Positions 36,010 through 45,304 of a stretch of 64,000 bases of DNA are shown piece by piece. The stretch lies in the NCBI GenBank assembly GCA_027486345.1, contig JAIXPH010000063.1:29482-93481 (forward strand), written 5' to 3'. A model generated the notes under the pieces. That model saw nothing but the letters and a program-made list of their open reading frames with translations, searched no databases and was not told where the DNA came from. Within the stretch, counting starts at the first letter, position 1, and the number at the start of each line of letters is the position of its first letter. Both the position numbers and the translations under genes were made by a program. The DNA comes from Paracoccaceae bacterium (GTDB lineage Bacteria; Pseudomonadota; Alphaproteobacteria; Rhodobacterales; Rhodobacteraceae).

Positions 36010-37953
36010 ATGCGCGCGCTTCTTCTCTCTCTCGCCGCCTTGATCTTGATGGCCTTTCCGGCACTGGCCCAGCAAAGTGTGGCCGATATCCTTGCCGCGA
36101 ACCGCGACCAGATCGAAAAACCCTCGCGCCAGACCATCGGCCCGGTGATCGACCAACTCGCCGCCAGTGGTGACCCCGCCGCCGCCGCCGTGCTGACGGC
36201 ATGGGAGGCAAAGCAGCTGGGCCTGCGGGAAAGTGATGGCGCGTTTTTCATCGTCGAAAAGTCCGACGACGGCTGGACCCTGACCAACCCCGACGGCAGC
36301 CCGGCGGGCACCGCGCCCAAGGGTGATATCAAGGAACTCAAACCCAACGCGGGCGTGCGCGGGTTGATCGCCACTGCCTTGGTGCAATTCACCCTTTCCG
36401 ACCCCGACCGTGCCAAACGGCTGGCAGCTCTGGAGTCCATCGCCAAAGACCCCAAGGCGGATGCCCTGATCCCCCTGCGCGCCGCGATTGACGCCGAACC
36501 TGACCCAGACTTGAAAGCGCAGAAACAACGGCTGGAACGCCTGCTGACCCTGCGCTTTGATCCCGACAGCGCGGCCCGCGTCGCTGCCATCGAAAGCTTT
36601 GGCTCCGAACTTGGCCTTGACCTGCGCGCCGCCTTGAACCCGCTGGTCGCCACCACCCGCATCGCCTTTGCCGGGGACTTGCCCGCTGGCAGCAACCTTG
36701 CCCGCACCCTGACGCCGGGGTCTGACCTGACCGAGGTTGAGGCTTATGATCTGCTGGTCGCCGCCAACATGGCCCCCGCCCGCCTGACGGTGGAAGAGGC
36801 GCGCAAGGCGCTGGTTACCAATCTTAACGACGGCATGGTGGGCGGCGTGGCCTTGGCCGATCTGAACACGCAAGCCGCCCGCGACACCGCCTATACCGCC
36901 CTGGAAACCGCTGGGATCGTCCCCGCCGCCGCGACCGATGCCGAGGTGACCGCCGCCGTCGCCGCCCACCGCTTTGCCGAGGTTTACGCCGAACCGGATC
37001 CCGCCGTGACCTCTGCCGCCGCGGCCGCGCTGTCGGGGATCACGATCAAGGTCGGCACCATGCAGGCGGCGGACCTTGCGCTGGATGCGGTGTCGCTCGC
37101 CTCGATCTACTTCCTCGCCGCAATCGGTCTGGCCATCACCTTCGGCGTCATGCGCGTGATCAACATGGCCCATGGCGAGTTCATCATGATGGGCGCTTAC
37201 ACGGGCTATGTCGTCCAGCAATTCATCCCGAACCACACGGTCTCGATCCTCGTGGCGCTGCCTTTGGCCTTTGCCGTCACCTTCGCCGCCGGTGTGGCGA
37301 TGGAGCGGTTGGTGATCCGCCACCTGTACAAGCGCCCGCTGGAAACCCTGCTTGCCACCTTCGGCATCTCCATCGCGCTGCAACAGATCGCCAAGAACGT
37401 CTTTGGCACGCAGGCCCGCCCGCTGACAGCGCCTTCGTGGCTGGATGGGGCGCTGACCTTCAACGATGTGGTGTCTATCAGCTATATCCGCATCGCCATC
37501 TTCGTGCTGGCGCTGGTCTTCCTGATGTTTTTCCTGTGGCTGATGAAGCGCACGCGCCTTGGCCTTGAGGTCCGCGCCGTCACGCAAAACCCGTCGATGG
37601 CCGCCAGCATGGGCATCAACCCGGATCGCATCAACATGCTGACCTTTGGCCTTGGCTCTGGCATCGCGGGCATCGCGGGCGTCGCCATCGGGCTGTTCGC
37701 CAAGGTCACCTCCGAACTCGGCTCCGACTACATCGTGCAAAGCTTCATGACCGTGGTGGTGGGCGGCGTCGGCAATATCTGGGGCACGTTGGCCGGGGCC
37801 TTCCTGATCGGCACCTTCCAGAAGGGGATCGAGTGGTTGAACCCCTCCAACACCCTCGCCGCCCAGACCTACATGATCCTGCTGATCATCCTGTTCATCC
37901 AATTCCGCCCGCGCGGCATCATCGCCCTCAAGGGCCGGGCGGCGGGGGATTGA
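36010..37953 (+). CDS. urtB: Urea ABC transporter permease UrtB
   Basis: This 647-aa permease of the branched-chain amino acid type has a signal peptide (1-20) and an unusually long soluble N-terminal part (~21-340) rich in Ala and charged residues. The conserved membrane domain follows (~345-640) with about eight helices, including SIYFLAAIGLAITFGVMRVINMAHGEF near 365 and TFGLGSGIAGIAGVAIG near 545. UrtB proteins often carry such an N-terminal extension of uncertain role. It is followed by a GC-rich palindrome before urtC. Confidence 0.94.
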   Translation: MRALLLSLAALILMAFPALAQQSVADILAANRDQIEKPSRQTIGPVIDQLAASGDPAAAAVLTAWEAKQLGLRESDGAFFIVEKSDDGWTLTNPDGSPAGTAPKGDIKELKPNAGVRGLIATALVQFTLSDPDRAKRLAALESIAKDPKADALIPLRAAIDAEPDPDLKAQKQRLERLLTLRFDPDSAARVAAIESFGSELGLDLRAALNPLVATTRIAFAGDLPAGSNLARTLTPGSDLTEVEAYDLLVAANMAPARLTVEEARKALVTNLNDGMVGGVALADLNTQAARDTAYTALETAGIVPAAATDAEVTAAVAAHRFAEVYAEPDPAVTSAAAAALSGITIKVGTMQAADLALDAVSLASIYFLAAIGLAITFGVMRVINMAHGEFIMMGAYTGYVVQQFIPNHTVSILVALPLAFAVTFAAGVAMERLVIRHLYKRPLETLLATFGISIALQQIAKNVFGTQARPLTAPSWLDGALTFNDVVSISYIRIAIFVLALVFLMFFLWLMKRTRLGLEVRAVTQNPSMAASMGINPDRINMLTFGLGSGIAGIAGVAIGLFAKVTSELGSDYIVQSFMTVVVGGVGNIWGTLAGAFLIGTFQKGIEWLNPSNTLAAQTYMILLIILFIQFRPRGIIALKGRAAGD

Positions 37954-37982
37954 GTGTCATGCCTCTTACATTTTCTGTCTTA

Positions 37983-38015
37983 AAATATCCCGGGGGCCCG
38001 GGGGCTGGCCCCCGG
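37983..38015. repeat. GC-rich palindromic repeat with AAATATCCC lead
   Basis: AAATATCCC is followed by a hairpin in which CCGGGGG (37998-38004) pairs with CCCCCGG (38009-38015) around a four-base loop. The AAATATCCC element recurs, inverted, at about 56202-56210 next to another G/C-rich hairpin. It appears to be a dispersed intergenic element of this genome. Confidence 0.5.
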
Positions 38016-38047
38016 TCCAACCTCAAAGCCAAAAAACAGGCCGCCGC

Positions 38048-39280
38048 ATGAGCCGCACCTTTTTCGCCAAGAACCCCTCTGTCCTGTGGTTCCTTTTGAT
38101 CCTCGCTCTGTTCACCCTCGCAGTCACCGTGCTGTCGGAGGCCTATGGCGTCGCCTTCATCTCCACCTCTTTCGTCAAGACCCTGGGCAAGACCCTGTGC
38201 TTGGCCCTTGTCGCTTTGGCGATGGATCTGATCTGGGGCTATGCCGGGATCCTCAGCCTTGGTCACATGGCCTTCTTTGCCCTTGGCGGCTACATGATCG
38301 GCATGTGGCTGATGTATGCCCGGACCGACGAGATCGTGGTCGCTGCCTTGGCTCAAGGCGGCCTGCCCGCCACGGCCGAGGAAATCCGCCAAGGTGTCGC
38401 CACCCAGATTTTCGGCGTGGTGGGCGCGTCCGATTTCCCGCCCATCTGGTATTTCGCGCATAGCTTCTGGGCGCAGATTGCGCTGGTGGTGCTGGTGCCG
38501 GGCATCCTCGCGCTGGTCTTTGGCTGGCTGGCGTTTCGCAGCCGGGTGACGGGCGTCTATCTGTCGATCCTGACCCAAGCGATGACCTTGGCGCTGGCGC
38601 TGTATCTGTTCCAGAATGACTCTGGGCTGCGCGGCAACAACGGGCTGTCGGGCTTGCAGAACCTGCCGGGGCTGGATGCGGTCAGTCAGGATGATGTGTC
38701 GATGTGGTTCTTCTGGGCCTCGGCCCTCGCGCTTGGCATCGGTTATCTGCTGCTGGCGTGGGTCGTGTCGGGCAAGTTCGGATCGGTCATCCGCGCCATC
38801 CGCGATGACGAACAGCGGGTGCGCTTCCTTGGCTATTCGGTTGAGGGGTATAAGCTCTTCGTCTTCACCCTGACCGCCGTGATCGCGGCGATCGCCGGGG
38901 CGCTTTATTACCCGCAGGCGGGGATCATCAACCCGGCGGAACTCGCCCCCATCGCCTCGATCTACCTTGCGGTCTGGGTCGCCATCGGGGGCAGGGGGCG
39001 GCTGTATGGCGCAGTGATCGGGGCGGCGTTTGTCTCGCTACTCTCGTCGTGGTTCACCGGGGGGCGGGCCCCGTCGATCCCCTTGGGGTTCTACACCATC
39101 GACTGGGTCGATTGGTGGCTGGTGATCCTTGGCCTGTCCTTTGTCGCCGTCACCCTGTTCGCGCCCAAAGGCATCGGTGGGCTGTTTGATCTGGCCACGG
39201 GCCTGCGCAGCCCCAACCGGCGCGGCGCGCCACTTGGCCCCGATGACGGCGCCTTGATGGAGAAGGAGGCCAAGGAATGA
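38048..39280 (+). CDS. urtC: Urea ABC transporter permease UrtC
   Basis: This 410-aa second permease has about ten hydrophobic segments. The LivM-type signature WGYAGILSLGHMAFFALGGYM is near residue 62, and SKFGSVIRAIRDDEQRVRFLGYS-like coupling sequence near 245 contacts the ATPases. The C-terminal tail is cytoplasmic and charged. It starts 94 bases after urtB, across the palindromic repeat, and overlaps urtD by ATGA. Confidence 0.96.
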   Translation: MSRTFFAKNPSVLWFLLILALFTLAVTVLSEAYGVAFISTSFVKTLGKTLCLALVALAMDLIWGYAGILSLGHMAFFALGGYMIGMWLMYARTDEIVVAALAQGGLPATAEEIRQGVATQIFGVVGASDFPPIWYFAHSFWAQIALVVLVPGILALVFGWLAFRSRVTGVYLSILTQAMTLALALYLFQNDSGLRGNNGLSGLQNLPGLDAVSQDDVSMWFFWASALALGIGYLLLAWVVSGKFGSVIRAIRDDEQRVRFLGYSVEGYKLFVFTLTAVIAAIAGALYYPQAGIINPAELAPIASIYLAVWVAIGGRGRLYGAVIGAAFVSLLSSWFTGGRAPSIPLGFYTIDWVDWWLVILGLSFVAVTLFAPKGIGGLFDLATGLRSPNRRGAPLGPDDGALMEKEAKE

Positions 39281-40020
39281 CCGCACTTCTGGAAGTCTCG
39301 GGCGTCTCGGTCACCTTTGACGGGTTCCGTGCCATCAACAACCTGTCCTTCAACATCGAAGCCGCCGAGTTGCGCGCCATCATCGGCCCCAATGGCGCAG
39401 GCAAGACCACCTTCATGGACATCGTCACGGGCAAGACCCGGCCTGATACCGGGACCGTGACCTTTGGCGAACGCTCGATCTCTTTGCTGTCGCTGTCCGA
39501 GGCGCAGATTGCCCGTGCCGGGGTGGGCCGCAAATTCCAGCGCCCGACGGTGTTTGAGGATCAGACCGTGGCCGAAAACCTTACGATGGCGCTGAAAGCA
39601 CAGCGCGCGCCGTGGCGGGTGTTGTTCTGGCGCGAAACCCAAGCCGACCGCGACAAGGTGGCGGCACTGGCGGCAGAGGTTGGCCTGTCCGACGCCTTGG
39701 CCCGCAAATCGGGGGAGCTTTCGCACGGTCAAAAGCAATGGCTGGAGATCGGCATGCTGCTGGCGCAGGAACCGCGCCTTTTGCTGGTCGATGAACCTGC
39801 CGCAGGCATGACGCTGGCCGAGCGTGAGCACACCACGGCCCTGCTGGTCGAGATGGCCAAGACCCGCGCCGTGGTGGTGGTGGAACATGACATGGAGTTT
39901 GTCCGCCGCCTGAACTGCAAGGTGACGGTGCTGCATGAAGGGTCCGTGCTGGCCGAAGGCTCGCTGGATCACGTCACCCGCAATCCGCAGGTGATCGAAG
40001 TCTATCTGGGCCGCGGATAA
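39277..40020 (+). CDS. urtD: Urea ABC transporter ATPase UrtD
   Basis: This 247-aa ATPase of the LivG branch has Walker A IGPNGAGKTTFMD near residue 37, signature LSHGQKQWLEIGML near 148 and Walker B LLLVDEPAAGM near 168. The SHGQ signature is typical of UrtD. Its start overlaps the urtC stop by four bases. It pairs with UrtE to power urea import. Confidence 0.97.
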   Translation: MTALLEVSGVSVTFDGFRAINNLSFNIEAAELRAIIGPNGAGKTTFMDIVTGKTRPDTGTVTFGERSISLLSLSEAQIARAGVGRKFQRPTVFEDQTVAENLTMALKAQRAPWRVLFWRETQADRDKVAALAAEVGLSDALARKSGELSHGQKQWLEIGMLLAQEPRLLLVDEPAAGMTLAEREHTTALLVEMAKTRAVVVVEHDMEFVRRLNCKVTVLHEGSVLAEGSLDHVTRNPQVIEVYLGRG

Positions 40021-40031
40021 AGGGGGCTGAA

Positions 40032-40727
40032 ATGCTGAAAACCGAAGGTCTGACGCTGCATTACGGCGGATCGCAAATCCTTTATGGCATCGACATCGAG
40101 GCGCGGGCGGGTGAGGTGACCTGTGTCATGGGCACCAATGGCGTGGGCAAGACCAGCCTGTTGAAAGCGCTGGCAGGCACACATCCGCGATCCGGTGGCA
40201 GGATCATCCTCGCGGGCGAAGAGGTGCCGCGCGTGCCGCCGCAGGGTATGGCCAAGCGCGGTCTGGCCGTGGTGCCACAGGGGCGGATGATCTTTCCCCT
40301 GCTGACAGCGACCGAGAATATGGAAACCGCCTATGCGCTGCTGCCGAAATCCGAACATCGCATTCCGGCTGAGATTTATGATCTTTTCCCGGTGCTGAAA
40401 GACATGGGGCATCGCCGGGGCGGGGACCTGTCGGGCGGGCAGCAACAGCAACTCGCCATCGCGCGGGCGATGATCATGAAGCCCAAGGTCTTGCTTCTGG
40501 ACGAACCGACCGAGGGCATCCAGCCCAACATCATCCAGCAGATCGGGCGCGTGATCAGCTATCTGCGCGGCAAGGGCGATATGGCGATCATCTTGGTCGA
40601 GCAGTATTTCGACTTTGCCTATGGTCTGGCGGATCGGTTCTATGTCCTCAAACGCGGGGCGGTTGCCTTGCAGGGCACCAAGGAAGAGCTCTCGAAAGAT
40701 ACCCTGCGGGCAACCGTTTCGGTCTGA
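40032..40727 (+). CDS. urtE: Urea ABC transporter ATPase UrtE
   Basis: This 231-aa ATPase of the LivF branch has Walker A MGTNGVGKTSLLK near residue 36, signature LSGGQQQQLAIARA near 136 and Walker B LLLDEPTEGIQPNI near 156. It begins 11 bases after urtD with GGGGG-rich sequence upstream. It is the last urt gene; no amidase or regulator follows in the same operon. Confidence 0.97.
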   Translation: MLKTEGLTLHYGGSQILYGIDIEARAGEVTCVMGTNGVGKTSLLKALAGTHPRSGGRIILAGEEVPRVPPQGMAKRGLAVVPQGRMIFPLLTATENMETAYALLPKSEHRIPAEIYDLFPVLKDMGHRRGGDLSGGQQQQLAIARAMIMKPKVLLLDEPTEGIQPNIIQQIGRVISYLRGKGDMAIILVEQYFDFAYGLADRFYVLKRGAVALQGTKEELSKDTLRATVSV

Positions 40728-40861
40728 TCGCAGGGATGTCATCCGTTCGCGCAGGAAGGGGCTTTACGGCGCGCTTTATTTTGATACGTCTTCGTTCAGT
40801 AATATCGGGCGAAGCGGCCACAGGCGACGGAAAACCGCAGGCTTGGCACGCGGGGTCTGGT

Positions 40862-40880
40862 CAAGGGGCGTTGCCCCTTG
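40862..40880. repeat. Perfect 8-bp hairpin upstream of the methyltransferase gene
   Basis: CAAGGGGC at 40862-40869 pairs with GCCCCTTG at 40873-40880 across GTT. It lies between urtE and the methyltransferase start, without a T-run. It may end the urt transcript with Rho or be a small dispersed repeat. Confidence 0.5.
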
Positions 40881-40904
40881 GATGGTTCTGTGGCAGGAAG
40901 AACG

Positions 40905-41588
40905 ATGACAGAAACTAGACTGATGAGTTCAGCCATGAGCGACTTCTCCACCCGCCGCGTGATGATGGTGGATACGCAGGTCCGCCCGTCCGATGTGACG
41001 AAATTCCCGATCATCGAGGCGATGCTTGCCGTCCCGCGCGAGGTTTATGTACCCGCCGCGAAACGCGAAGCGGCCTATATGGGCGAAAACCTCGATCTGG
41101 CCCCCGGCCGGGTGATGCTGGAGGCGCGGACGCTGGCCAAGATGCTGGACGCGCTGGATGTGCAGCCGACGGAAACCGTGCTCGATCTGGGCTGCGGTCT
41201 GGGATATTCCGCCGCCGTGATCGCCCGCATGGCCCATGCCGTGGTCGCGGTCGAAGAGGATGCCGCCTTGGCCGCCGAGGCGCAGCGCACCCTGTCCGCC
41301 GAAGGGGTGGACAATGCTGCCGTGATCGTCGGCCCCTTGGCCGCAGGCAATGCCAAGAACGCGCCCTATGACGTCATCACCCTGCAAGGCGGCGTCGAAG
41401 TGGTGCCTGAAGCGCTGCTCGCGCAGTTGCGCGAAGGCGGTCGCATCGGCGCCATCTTCATGGACGGTGCACTGGGCACGGCGATGGTCGGCTACAAGGT
41501 CGATGGCAAGCTGTCCTGGCGCTTTGCCTTCAACGCGGCGGCCCCGGTTCTGCCGGGCTTTGCCAAGGCGCGGGCGTTCGCGCTCTGA
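40905..41588 (+). CDS. Protein-L-isoaspartate O-methyltransferase-like protein (atypical)
   Basis: This 227-aa Rossmann-fold SAM-dependent methyltransferase is related to Pcm. The SAM-binding motif [18 protein letters not shown] is near residue 92, followed by an acidic loop VVAVEED. Pcm repairs isoaspartyl damage. Here, however, the segment where Pcm proteins carry the substrate-contacting TISQP/TISAP motif reads [13 protein letters not shown]. Isoaspartyl repair activity is therefore doubtful. I chose the ATG at 40905, with AGGAAG upstream; 40935 is an alternative. It lies 87 bases upstream of the TolC gene on the same strand. Confidence 0.85.
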   Translation: MTETRLMSSAMSDFSTRRVMMVDTQVRPSDVTKFPIIEAMLAVPREVYVPAAKREAAYMGENLDLAPGRVMLEARTLAKMLDALDVQPTETVLDLGCGLGYSAAVIARMAHAVVAVEEDAALAAEAQRTLSAEGVDNAAVIVGPLAAGNAKNAPYDVITLQGGVEVVPEALLAQLREGGRIGAIFMDGALGTAMVGYKVDGKLSWRFAFNAAAPVLPGFAKARAFAL

Positions 41589-41675
41589 GAGGTTTCCGGC
41601 GGGCGGGGCACCCCTGCGCGCCGAATGATTTGCAAACGGCCTGCGGGCCAGATCCTTTTGAAAGAGGCATGCGCC

Positions 41676-43082
41676 ATGCGGGCATTCGTCACCACGGTCA
41701 CGGTTGCGGTCTTCAGCCTCGTCGCGGCCCCTGTCGCGCGGGCCGAGACCTTGGCCGATGCGCTGGTCGCGGCGTACAAGACCTCGAAACTTCTGGACCA
41801 GAACGAAGCCTTGCTGCGCGCGCAGGATGAGGGCGTCGCACAGGCCGTCGCCGCGCTGCGCCCGGTGGTGGAATTCGTGGCCCAGCGTCAATTCACCTCC
41901 ACCGAGTCGCCCCTGCTGACGGCGGGAACGTTCAGCGGACGGGCGCAGACCGACACCATCAGCACCACCTTCCAGCTTGCCGCCCAGATGACGATCTATG
42001 ATTTCGGCCGCAGCAAACTGGGCATCGAGATTGCCAAGGAAACCGTGCTGGCCACGCGAGAGGCCTTGAAGGGCCTTGAACAGCAGGTCTTGCTGGCCGC
42101 CGTCGATGCCTATGTGAACGTGCGCCTGAAACAAGAGATCGTCGCCCTGCGCAACAACAACGTGCGCGTGATTTCTCAGGAACTGCAGGCCGCCAAGGAC
42201 CGGTTTGACGTGGGCGAAGTCACCCGCACCGATGTGGCGATTGCCGAGGCCAGCTTTGCCGCCGCGCAATCCGGACTTGCCGCCGCGACAGGTGAACTGA
42301 ACGTGGCGCGCGAACGCTACAAGGCGGTGACCGGGGCCTATCCGGGCAACCTCGCGGCTTTGCCCCCGCTGCCAGCCACCGCGAAATCCTTGGAGGCGGC
42401 ACAGGCCATTGCCCTGCGCAGCCATCCGGAACTGGCTCAGCGCAAGCGCGAAGTGACCGTGGCCGATCTGGGTGTCGCCGCCGCGCAGGCGAATTACCGG
42501 CCCAAGATTGCCGGGTCCGCCGCGCTGAACACCACGCCGGATGGGGATGAGGAACGTATCGACTCCGCCACGCTGGGGCTGAGCTTCCGCCAGACCCTCT
42601 ATGCCGGGGGGGCCTTGTCTTCGGCCTATCGGCAGGCCGTGGCGCGGCGTGATGCGGCGCGGGCCGGGCTGGCGCAATCGGCCATCACGGTCAGCGAGAA
42701 CGTCGGCAACGCTTGGTCGAACGTCGAGGTTGCCAATGCTTCGATCAGTGCCGGGGACTTGCAGATCCAGGCGGCGGAAACGGCGTTTGAGGGCGTGCGT
42801 GAAGAAGCCACCCTTGGTGCGCGCACGACGCTGGATGTGCTGGATGCCGAACAGAACCTGCTGGATGCCCGCGCCACCCGCGCCACTGCCGTGGCCCAGC
42901 GGTATGTCGGGGTCTATAACCTGCTGTCCACCATGGGTCTGCTGTCGGTCGAACACCTGAAACTGGGTGTGCCGACCTATGACCCGTCGGTCTATTACAA
43001 TGCCGTGAAGCGCGCGCCGGTGACCAGCCCGCAGGGCAAGGCGATGGACCGCATCCTTGGCAAGGTGGGCGGCAGCAACTGA
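41676..43082 (+). CDS. tolC: TolC-family outer-membrane channel protein
   Basis: This 468-aa protein forms a trimeric outer-membrane exit duct for type I secretion or RND/ABC efflux. A Sec signal peptide (1-24, cleaved after APVARA) is followed by two duplicated OEP repeats of long helices. Conserved elements are LADALVAAYKTSKLL near the start, RFDVGEVTRTDVAIAEA near 180 and ATLGARTTLDVLDAEQNLLDA near 385, plus the short strand segment TLGLSFRQTLYAGG. AGAGG precedes the ATG at 41676. No partner pump is adjacent. The symbol is by family; which system it serves is unknown. Confidence 0.93.
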   Translation: MRAFVTTVTVAVFSLVAAPVARAETLADALVAAYKTSKLLDQNEALLRAQDEGVAQAVAALRPVVEFVAQRQFTSTESPLLTAGTFSGRAQTDTISTTFQLAAQMTIYDFGRSKLGIEIAKETVLATREALKGLEQQVLLAAVDAYVNVRLKQEIVALRNNNVRVISQELQAAKDRFDVGEVTRTDVAIAEASFAAAQSGLAAATGELNVARERYKAVTGAYPGNLAALPPLPATAKSLEAAQAIALRSHPELAQRKREVTVADLGVAAAQANYRPKIAGSAALNTTPDGDEERIDSATLGLSFRQTLYAGGALSSAYRQAVARRDAARAGLAQSAITVSENVGNAWSNVEVANASISAGDLQIQAAETAFEGVREEATLGARTTLDVLDAEQNLLDARATRATAVAQRYVGVYNLLSTMGLLSVEHLKLGVPTYDPSVYYNAVKRAPVTSPQGKAMDRILGKVGGSN

Positions 43083-43233
43083 CGCGATATGTCTGACCAT
43101 CGGCCGCATGTCGCCCGCCCGGTGACTGCGGCCTTTGTGTTTCTGACAGCCTTGCTTGTTTCGCGGTGGATGTAAGGCTAGCATGGTGCAAAGGCCGAAA
43201 TGCCCCGCCGCTTTGGAAAGAGTCCCCGCCGCG

Positions 43234-44052
43234 ATGTCAGAACCGATGAGTTCCGTTGAAATCGAAGATGTGCTCTCCTCGATCCGCCGCCTTGTGTCGG
43301 AAGACCTGCGCCCGGCGGCGGCGACGTCGCGCCCGGTGACGGACCCTCCGGTGGTTCCCCCCGCGCAATTCTCTGCCTCGCCTGCGGTGTCTGAGGCGGT
43401 CGGGTCCAAGCTGATCCTGACCCCGGCCTTGCGCGTCGTGGCTGATGAGCCGCCCCAGACGCCAGCGGCGGCGGAGTCCGGTCCGGATGGCTGGGATGAG
43501 GGTGAGGTGGCGGCCTTCGTCAACGTGGAAGATGACGCGATGCCGGACGATGACATGGGCTGGCGCACCACGGCGGATGTCGTAAGCCTGACCCGCAGCG
43601 ATGCCGCCGCGCCGTCCGGGCCCATGCCGGCCGTTGAAGAGACGCCGTGGGAGGCGGATGCGATGGCCGAAGCGCCGGCCGATCTTCCCTCCCTCGACTG
43701 GCAAGACGCCTTGCCCGAGGATGCCGCGCAGCCTGAAGACGACTTCGACGCGGCAGCGATGCCCGAAGCCGTCACTGCGCCCGAGATCGAAGAGGCCGAT
43801 TTTGACGCGGTCTGGGCCGATGCCGCGGAGGCGGAGGTGCTGCGCCAACTGGCCGAGGATGGCCCGGCTCCGTCTTCATCTGCCCCCACGGATGAGGATT
43901 TGATCGACGAGGAAAACCTGCTGCGTGAACTGGTGCGCGACATCCTGCGCGAGGAATTGCAGGGGGACTTGGGCGAAAGGATCACCCGCAACGTCCGCAA
44001 GCTGGTGCGCGCCGAAATCGCCCGGGCCATGGCGCTGCGGGATTTCGACTGA
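43234..44052 (+). CDS. PopZ-like (DUF2497-type) acidic protein
   Basis: This 272-aa protein has a short N-terminal helix, SSVEIEDVLSSIRRLVSED, close to the start of PopZ/DUF2497 proteins. It then has a ~190-residue acidic Pro/Ala/Glu-rich linker and a C-terminal helical block ENLLRELVRDILREELQ...VRKLVRAEIARAM. That is the PopZ layout: partner-binding helix, disordered acidic linker, oligomerisation helices. PopZ organises cell poles and anchors chromosome origins in alphaproteobacteria. The C-terminal block lacks the usual WLDANLP stretch, so the match is partial. An ATG at 43183 with AAGG upstream is an alternative start. Confidence 0.7.
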   Translation: MSEPMSSVEIEDVLSSIRRLVSEDLRPAAATSRPVTDPPVVPPAQFSASPAVSEAVGSKLILTPALRVVADEPPQTPAAAESGPDGWDEGEVAAFVNVEDDAMPDDDMGWRTTADVVSLTRSDAAAPSGPMPAVEETPWEADAMAEAPADLPSLDWQDALPEDAAQPEDDFDAAAMPEAVTAPEIEEADFDAVWADAAEAEVLRQLAEDGPAPSSSAPTDEDLIDEENLLRELVRDILREELQGDLGERITRNVRKLVRAEIARAMALRDFD

Positions 44053-44084
44053 GGCCCATCGCCGATTGGGGGCTAAGCAACGCA

Positions 44085-44108
44085 AAACGCGCCCCGTGGG
44101 GCGCGTTT
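44085..44108. terminator. Bidirectional terminator-like hairpin
   Basis: AAACGCGCCCC pairs with GGGGCGCGTTT around a very short loop, between two convergent genes (stops at 44052 and 44136). A/T ends on both arms supply short U-runs in each direction, so it can end both transcripts. Confidence 0.75.
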
Positions 44109-44135
44109 GTCGTTCCGGGGGTATGCTCCCCGTGA

Positions 44136-44462
44136 TCAGGCGGCTTCGGCCTGATCGGATTCCAGCGCGTGACGGCGTTCGGATTCTTCGCGCGACAGCG
44201 CAACCGAGGTGCGGATGCCCTTGGCGACGAAATCCATCAAGCCTTTCACAACCCGTTCGTTCGGGTCGATCCCGGCACAGGACAGCACTTCGCGCCCATC
44301 GCGCGAGCGTGCCCAGCGGGCAATCTGTTCGGGGCCGTTGCCATATTTCTTGTCGTCGGCAATGGCGTCATCCAGCGCGGCCAGCACGACGGCAGCGAAC
44401 AGCTTGCGCGCGCGCTGTCCCTGTTCATAATTGAATGCGGTGCTGTCAACGAAATCGGCCAT
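44136..44462 (-). CDS. Small conserved-looking alphaproteobacterial protein (DUF6280-like)
   Basis: This 108-aa soluble protein has no known function that I can give. The body is helical (NYEQGQRARKLFAAVVLAALDDAIADD near residues 11-37), with a YGNGPEQIARWARSRDGREVLSCAGIDPNERVV core near 40-72 and an acidic/basic C-terminus. I believe it belongs to a small family restricted to Rhodobacterales (DUF6280), but this is from memory. The ATG at 44462 follows AAGGA. It is monocistronic, divergent from efp and convergent with the PopZ-like gene. Confidence 0.8.
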   Translation of the reverse strand: MADFVDSTAFNYEQGQRARKLFAAVVLAALDDAIADDKKYGNGPEQIARWARSRDGREVLSCAGIDPNERVVKGLMDFVAKGIRTSVALSREESERRHALESDQAEAA

Positions 44463-44675
44463 CTCGTCGGTCCTTTTCAACGGGTCTTGTCTTTTTTGGC
44501 GTTCGGCGAATATGGCGATTTAAAGACGATTCGGTATTGCGGGTTTGACATGGACGCTATGCGTTGAGTGCATAGCTCGCTGCGTCCCCTACCGTATTTT
44601 GTCACCTTGTGCCGCACGGACTGACGACATATAGGGGCTTTGCCCAATAAATCAACCCTTTTGAAAGAGTCCGAC

Positions 44676-45239
44676 ATGGCCAAGATCAACGGAAACGAGA
44701 TCAAGCCCGGCATGGTGATCGAACATGACGGCGGCCTTTGGGCGGCGGTCAAGGCCAACCATGTCAAGCCCGGCAAGGGCGGCGCCTTCGCGCAGGTCGA
44801 ATTGAAGAACCTGCGCGACGGGCGCAAGCTGAACGAGCGCTTCCGGTCGGAAGACAAGGTCGAAGAGGTGCGGCTGGAAAACAAGGACCAGCAGTTCCTG
44901 TATGAGACTGACGGCCGTCTGGTGTTCATGGATGCCGAAACCTATGAACAGATCGAACTGGATGCCGAATTGCTGGGCGACCGCCGTCCTTTCCTGCAAG
45001 ACGGGATGACCGCGACGGTGCGCTATTACGGCGAGGAAGCCTTGGCCGTCACCCTGCCGCAAAAGGTGCGCTGCCGGATCGTCGAGACCGAGCCGGTGGT
45101 GAAGGGCCAGACGGCGGCGAACAGCTTCAAGCCCGCGATTCTGGACAATGGCGTGCGGATCATGATCCCGCCCTTCATCGGCCCGGACGAAGAGATCATC
45201 GTGCATACCGAATTGATGGAATATTCGGAACGCGCGTAA
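44676..45239 (+). CDS. efp: Translation elongation factor P
   Basis: This 187-aa ribosome-binding factor relieves stalling at polyproline. It shows three beta-barrel domains: the KOW-like N-domain with KPGKGGAF (Lys34 at the tip that enters the peptidyl-transferase centre), a central [11 protein letters not shown], and the C-domain [27 protein letters not shown] precedes the ATG at 44676; a frame 12 codons longer is not needed. Lys34 implies modification by EpmA-type enzymes, none of which is nearby. Confidence 0.97.
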   Translation: MAKINGNEIKPGMVIEHDGGLWAAVKANHVKPGKGGAFAQVELKNLRDGRKLNERFRSEDKVEEVRLENKDQQFLYETDGRLVFMDAETYEQIELDAELLGDRRPFLQDGMTATVRYYGEEALAVTLPQKVRCRIVETEPVVKGQTAANSFKPAILDNGVRIMIPPFIGPDEEIIVHTELMEYSERA

Positions 45240-45304
45240 GTTTGACCGCCGCCTGACGTGGCTGAGGCTATCGGCGAAGCCATGCGATGGCCTTTCCGCA
45301 TCCC

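Noticed and set aside
34876..44030. Very long minus-strand frames opposite urtA-urtB (34876-37902) and opposite pcm-tolC-popZ-like (40929-44030)
   Set aside because: They mirror well-supported genes and show shadow composition rich in Gly, Gln, His and Asp, with no domain.
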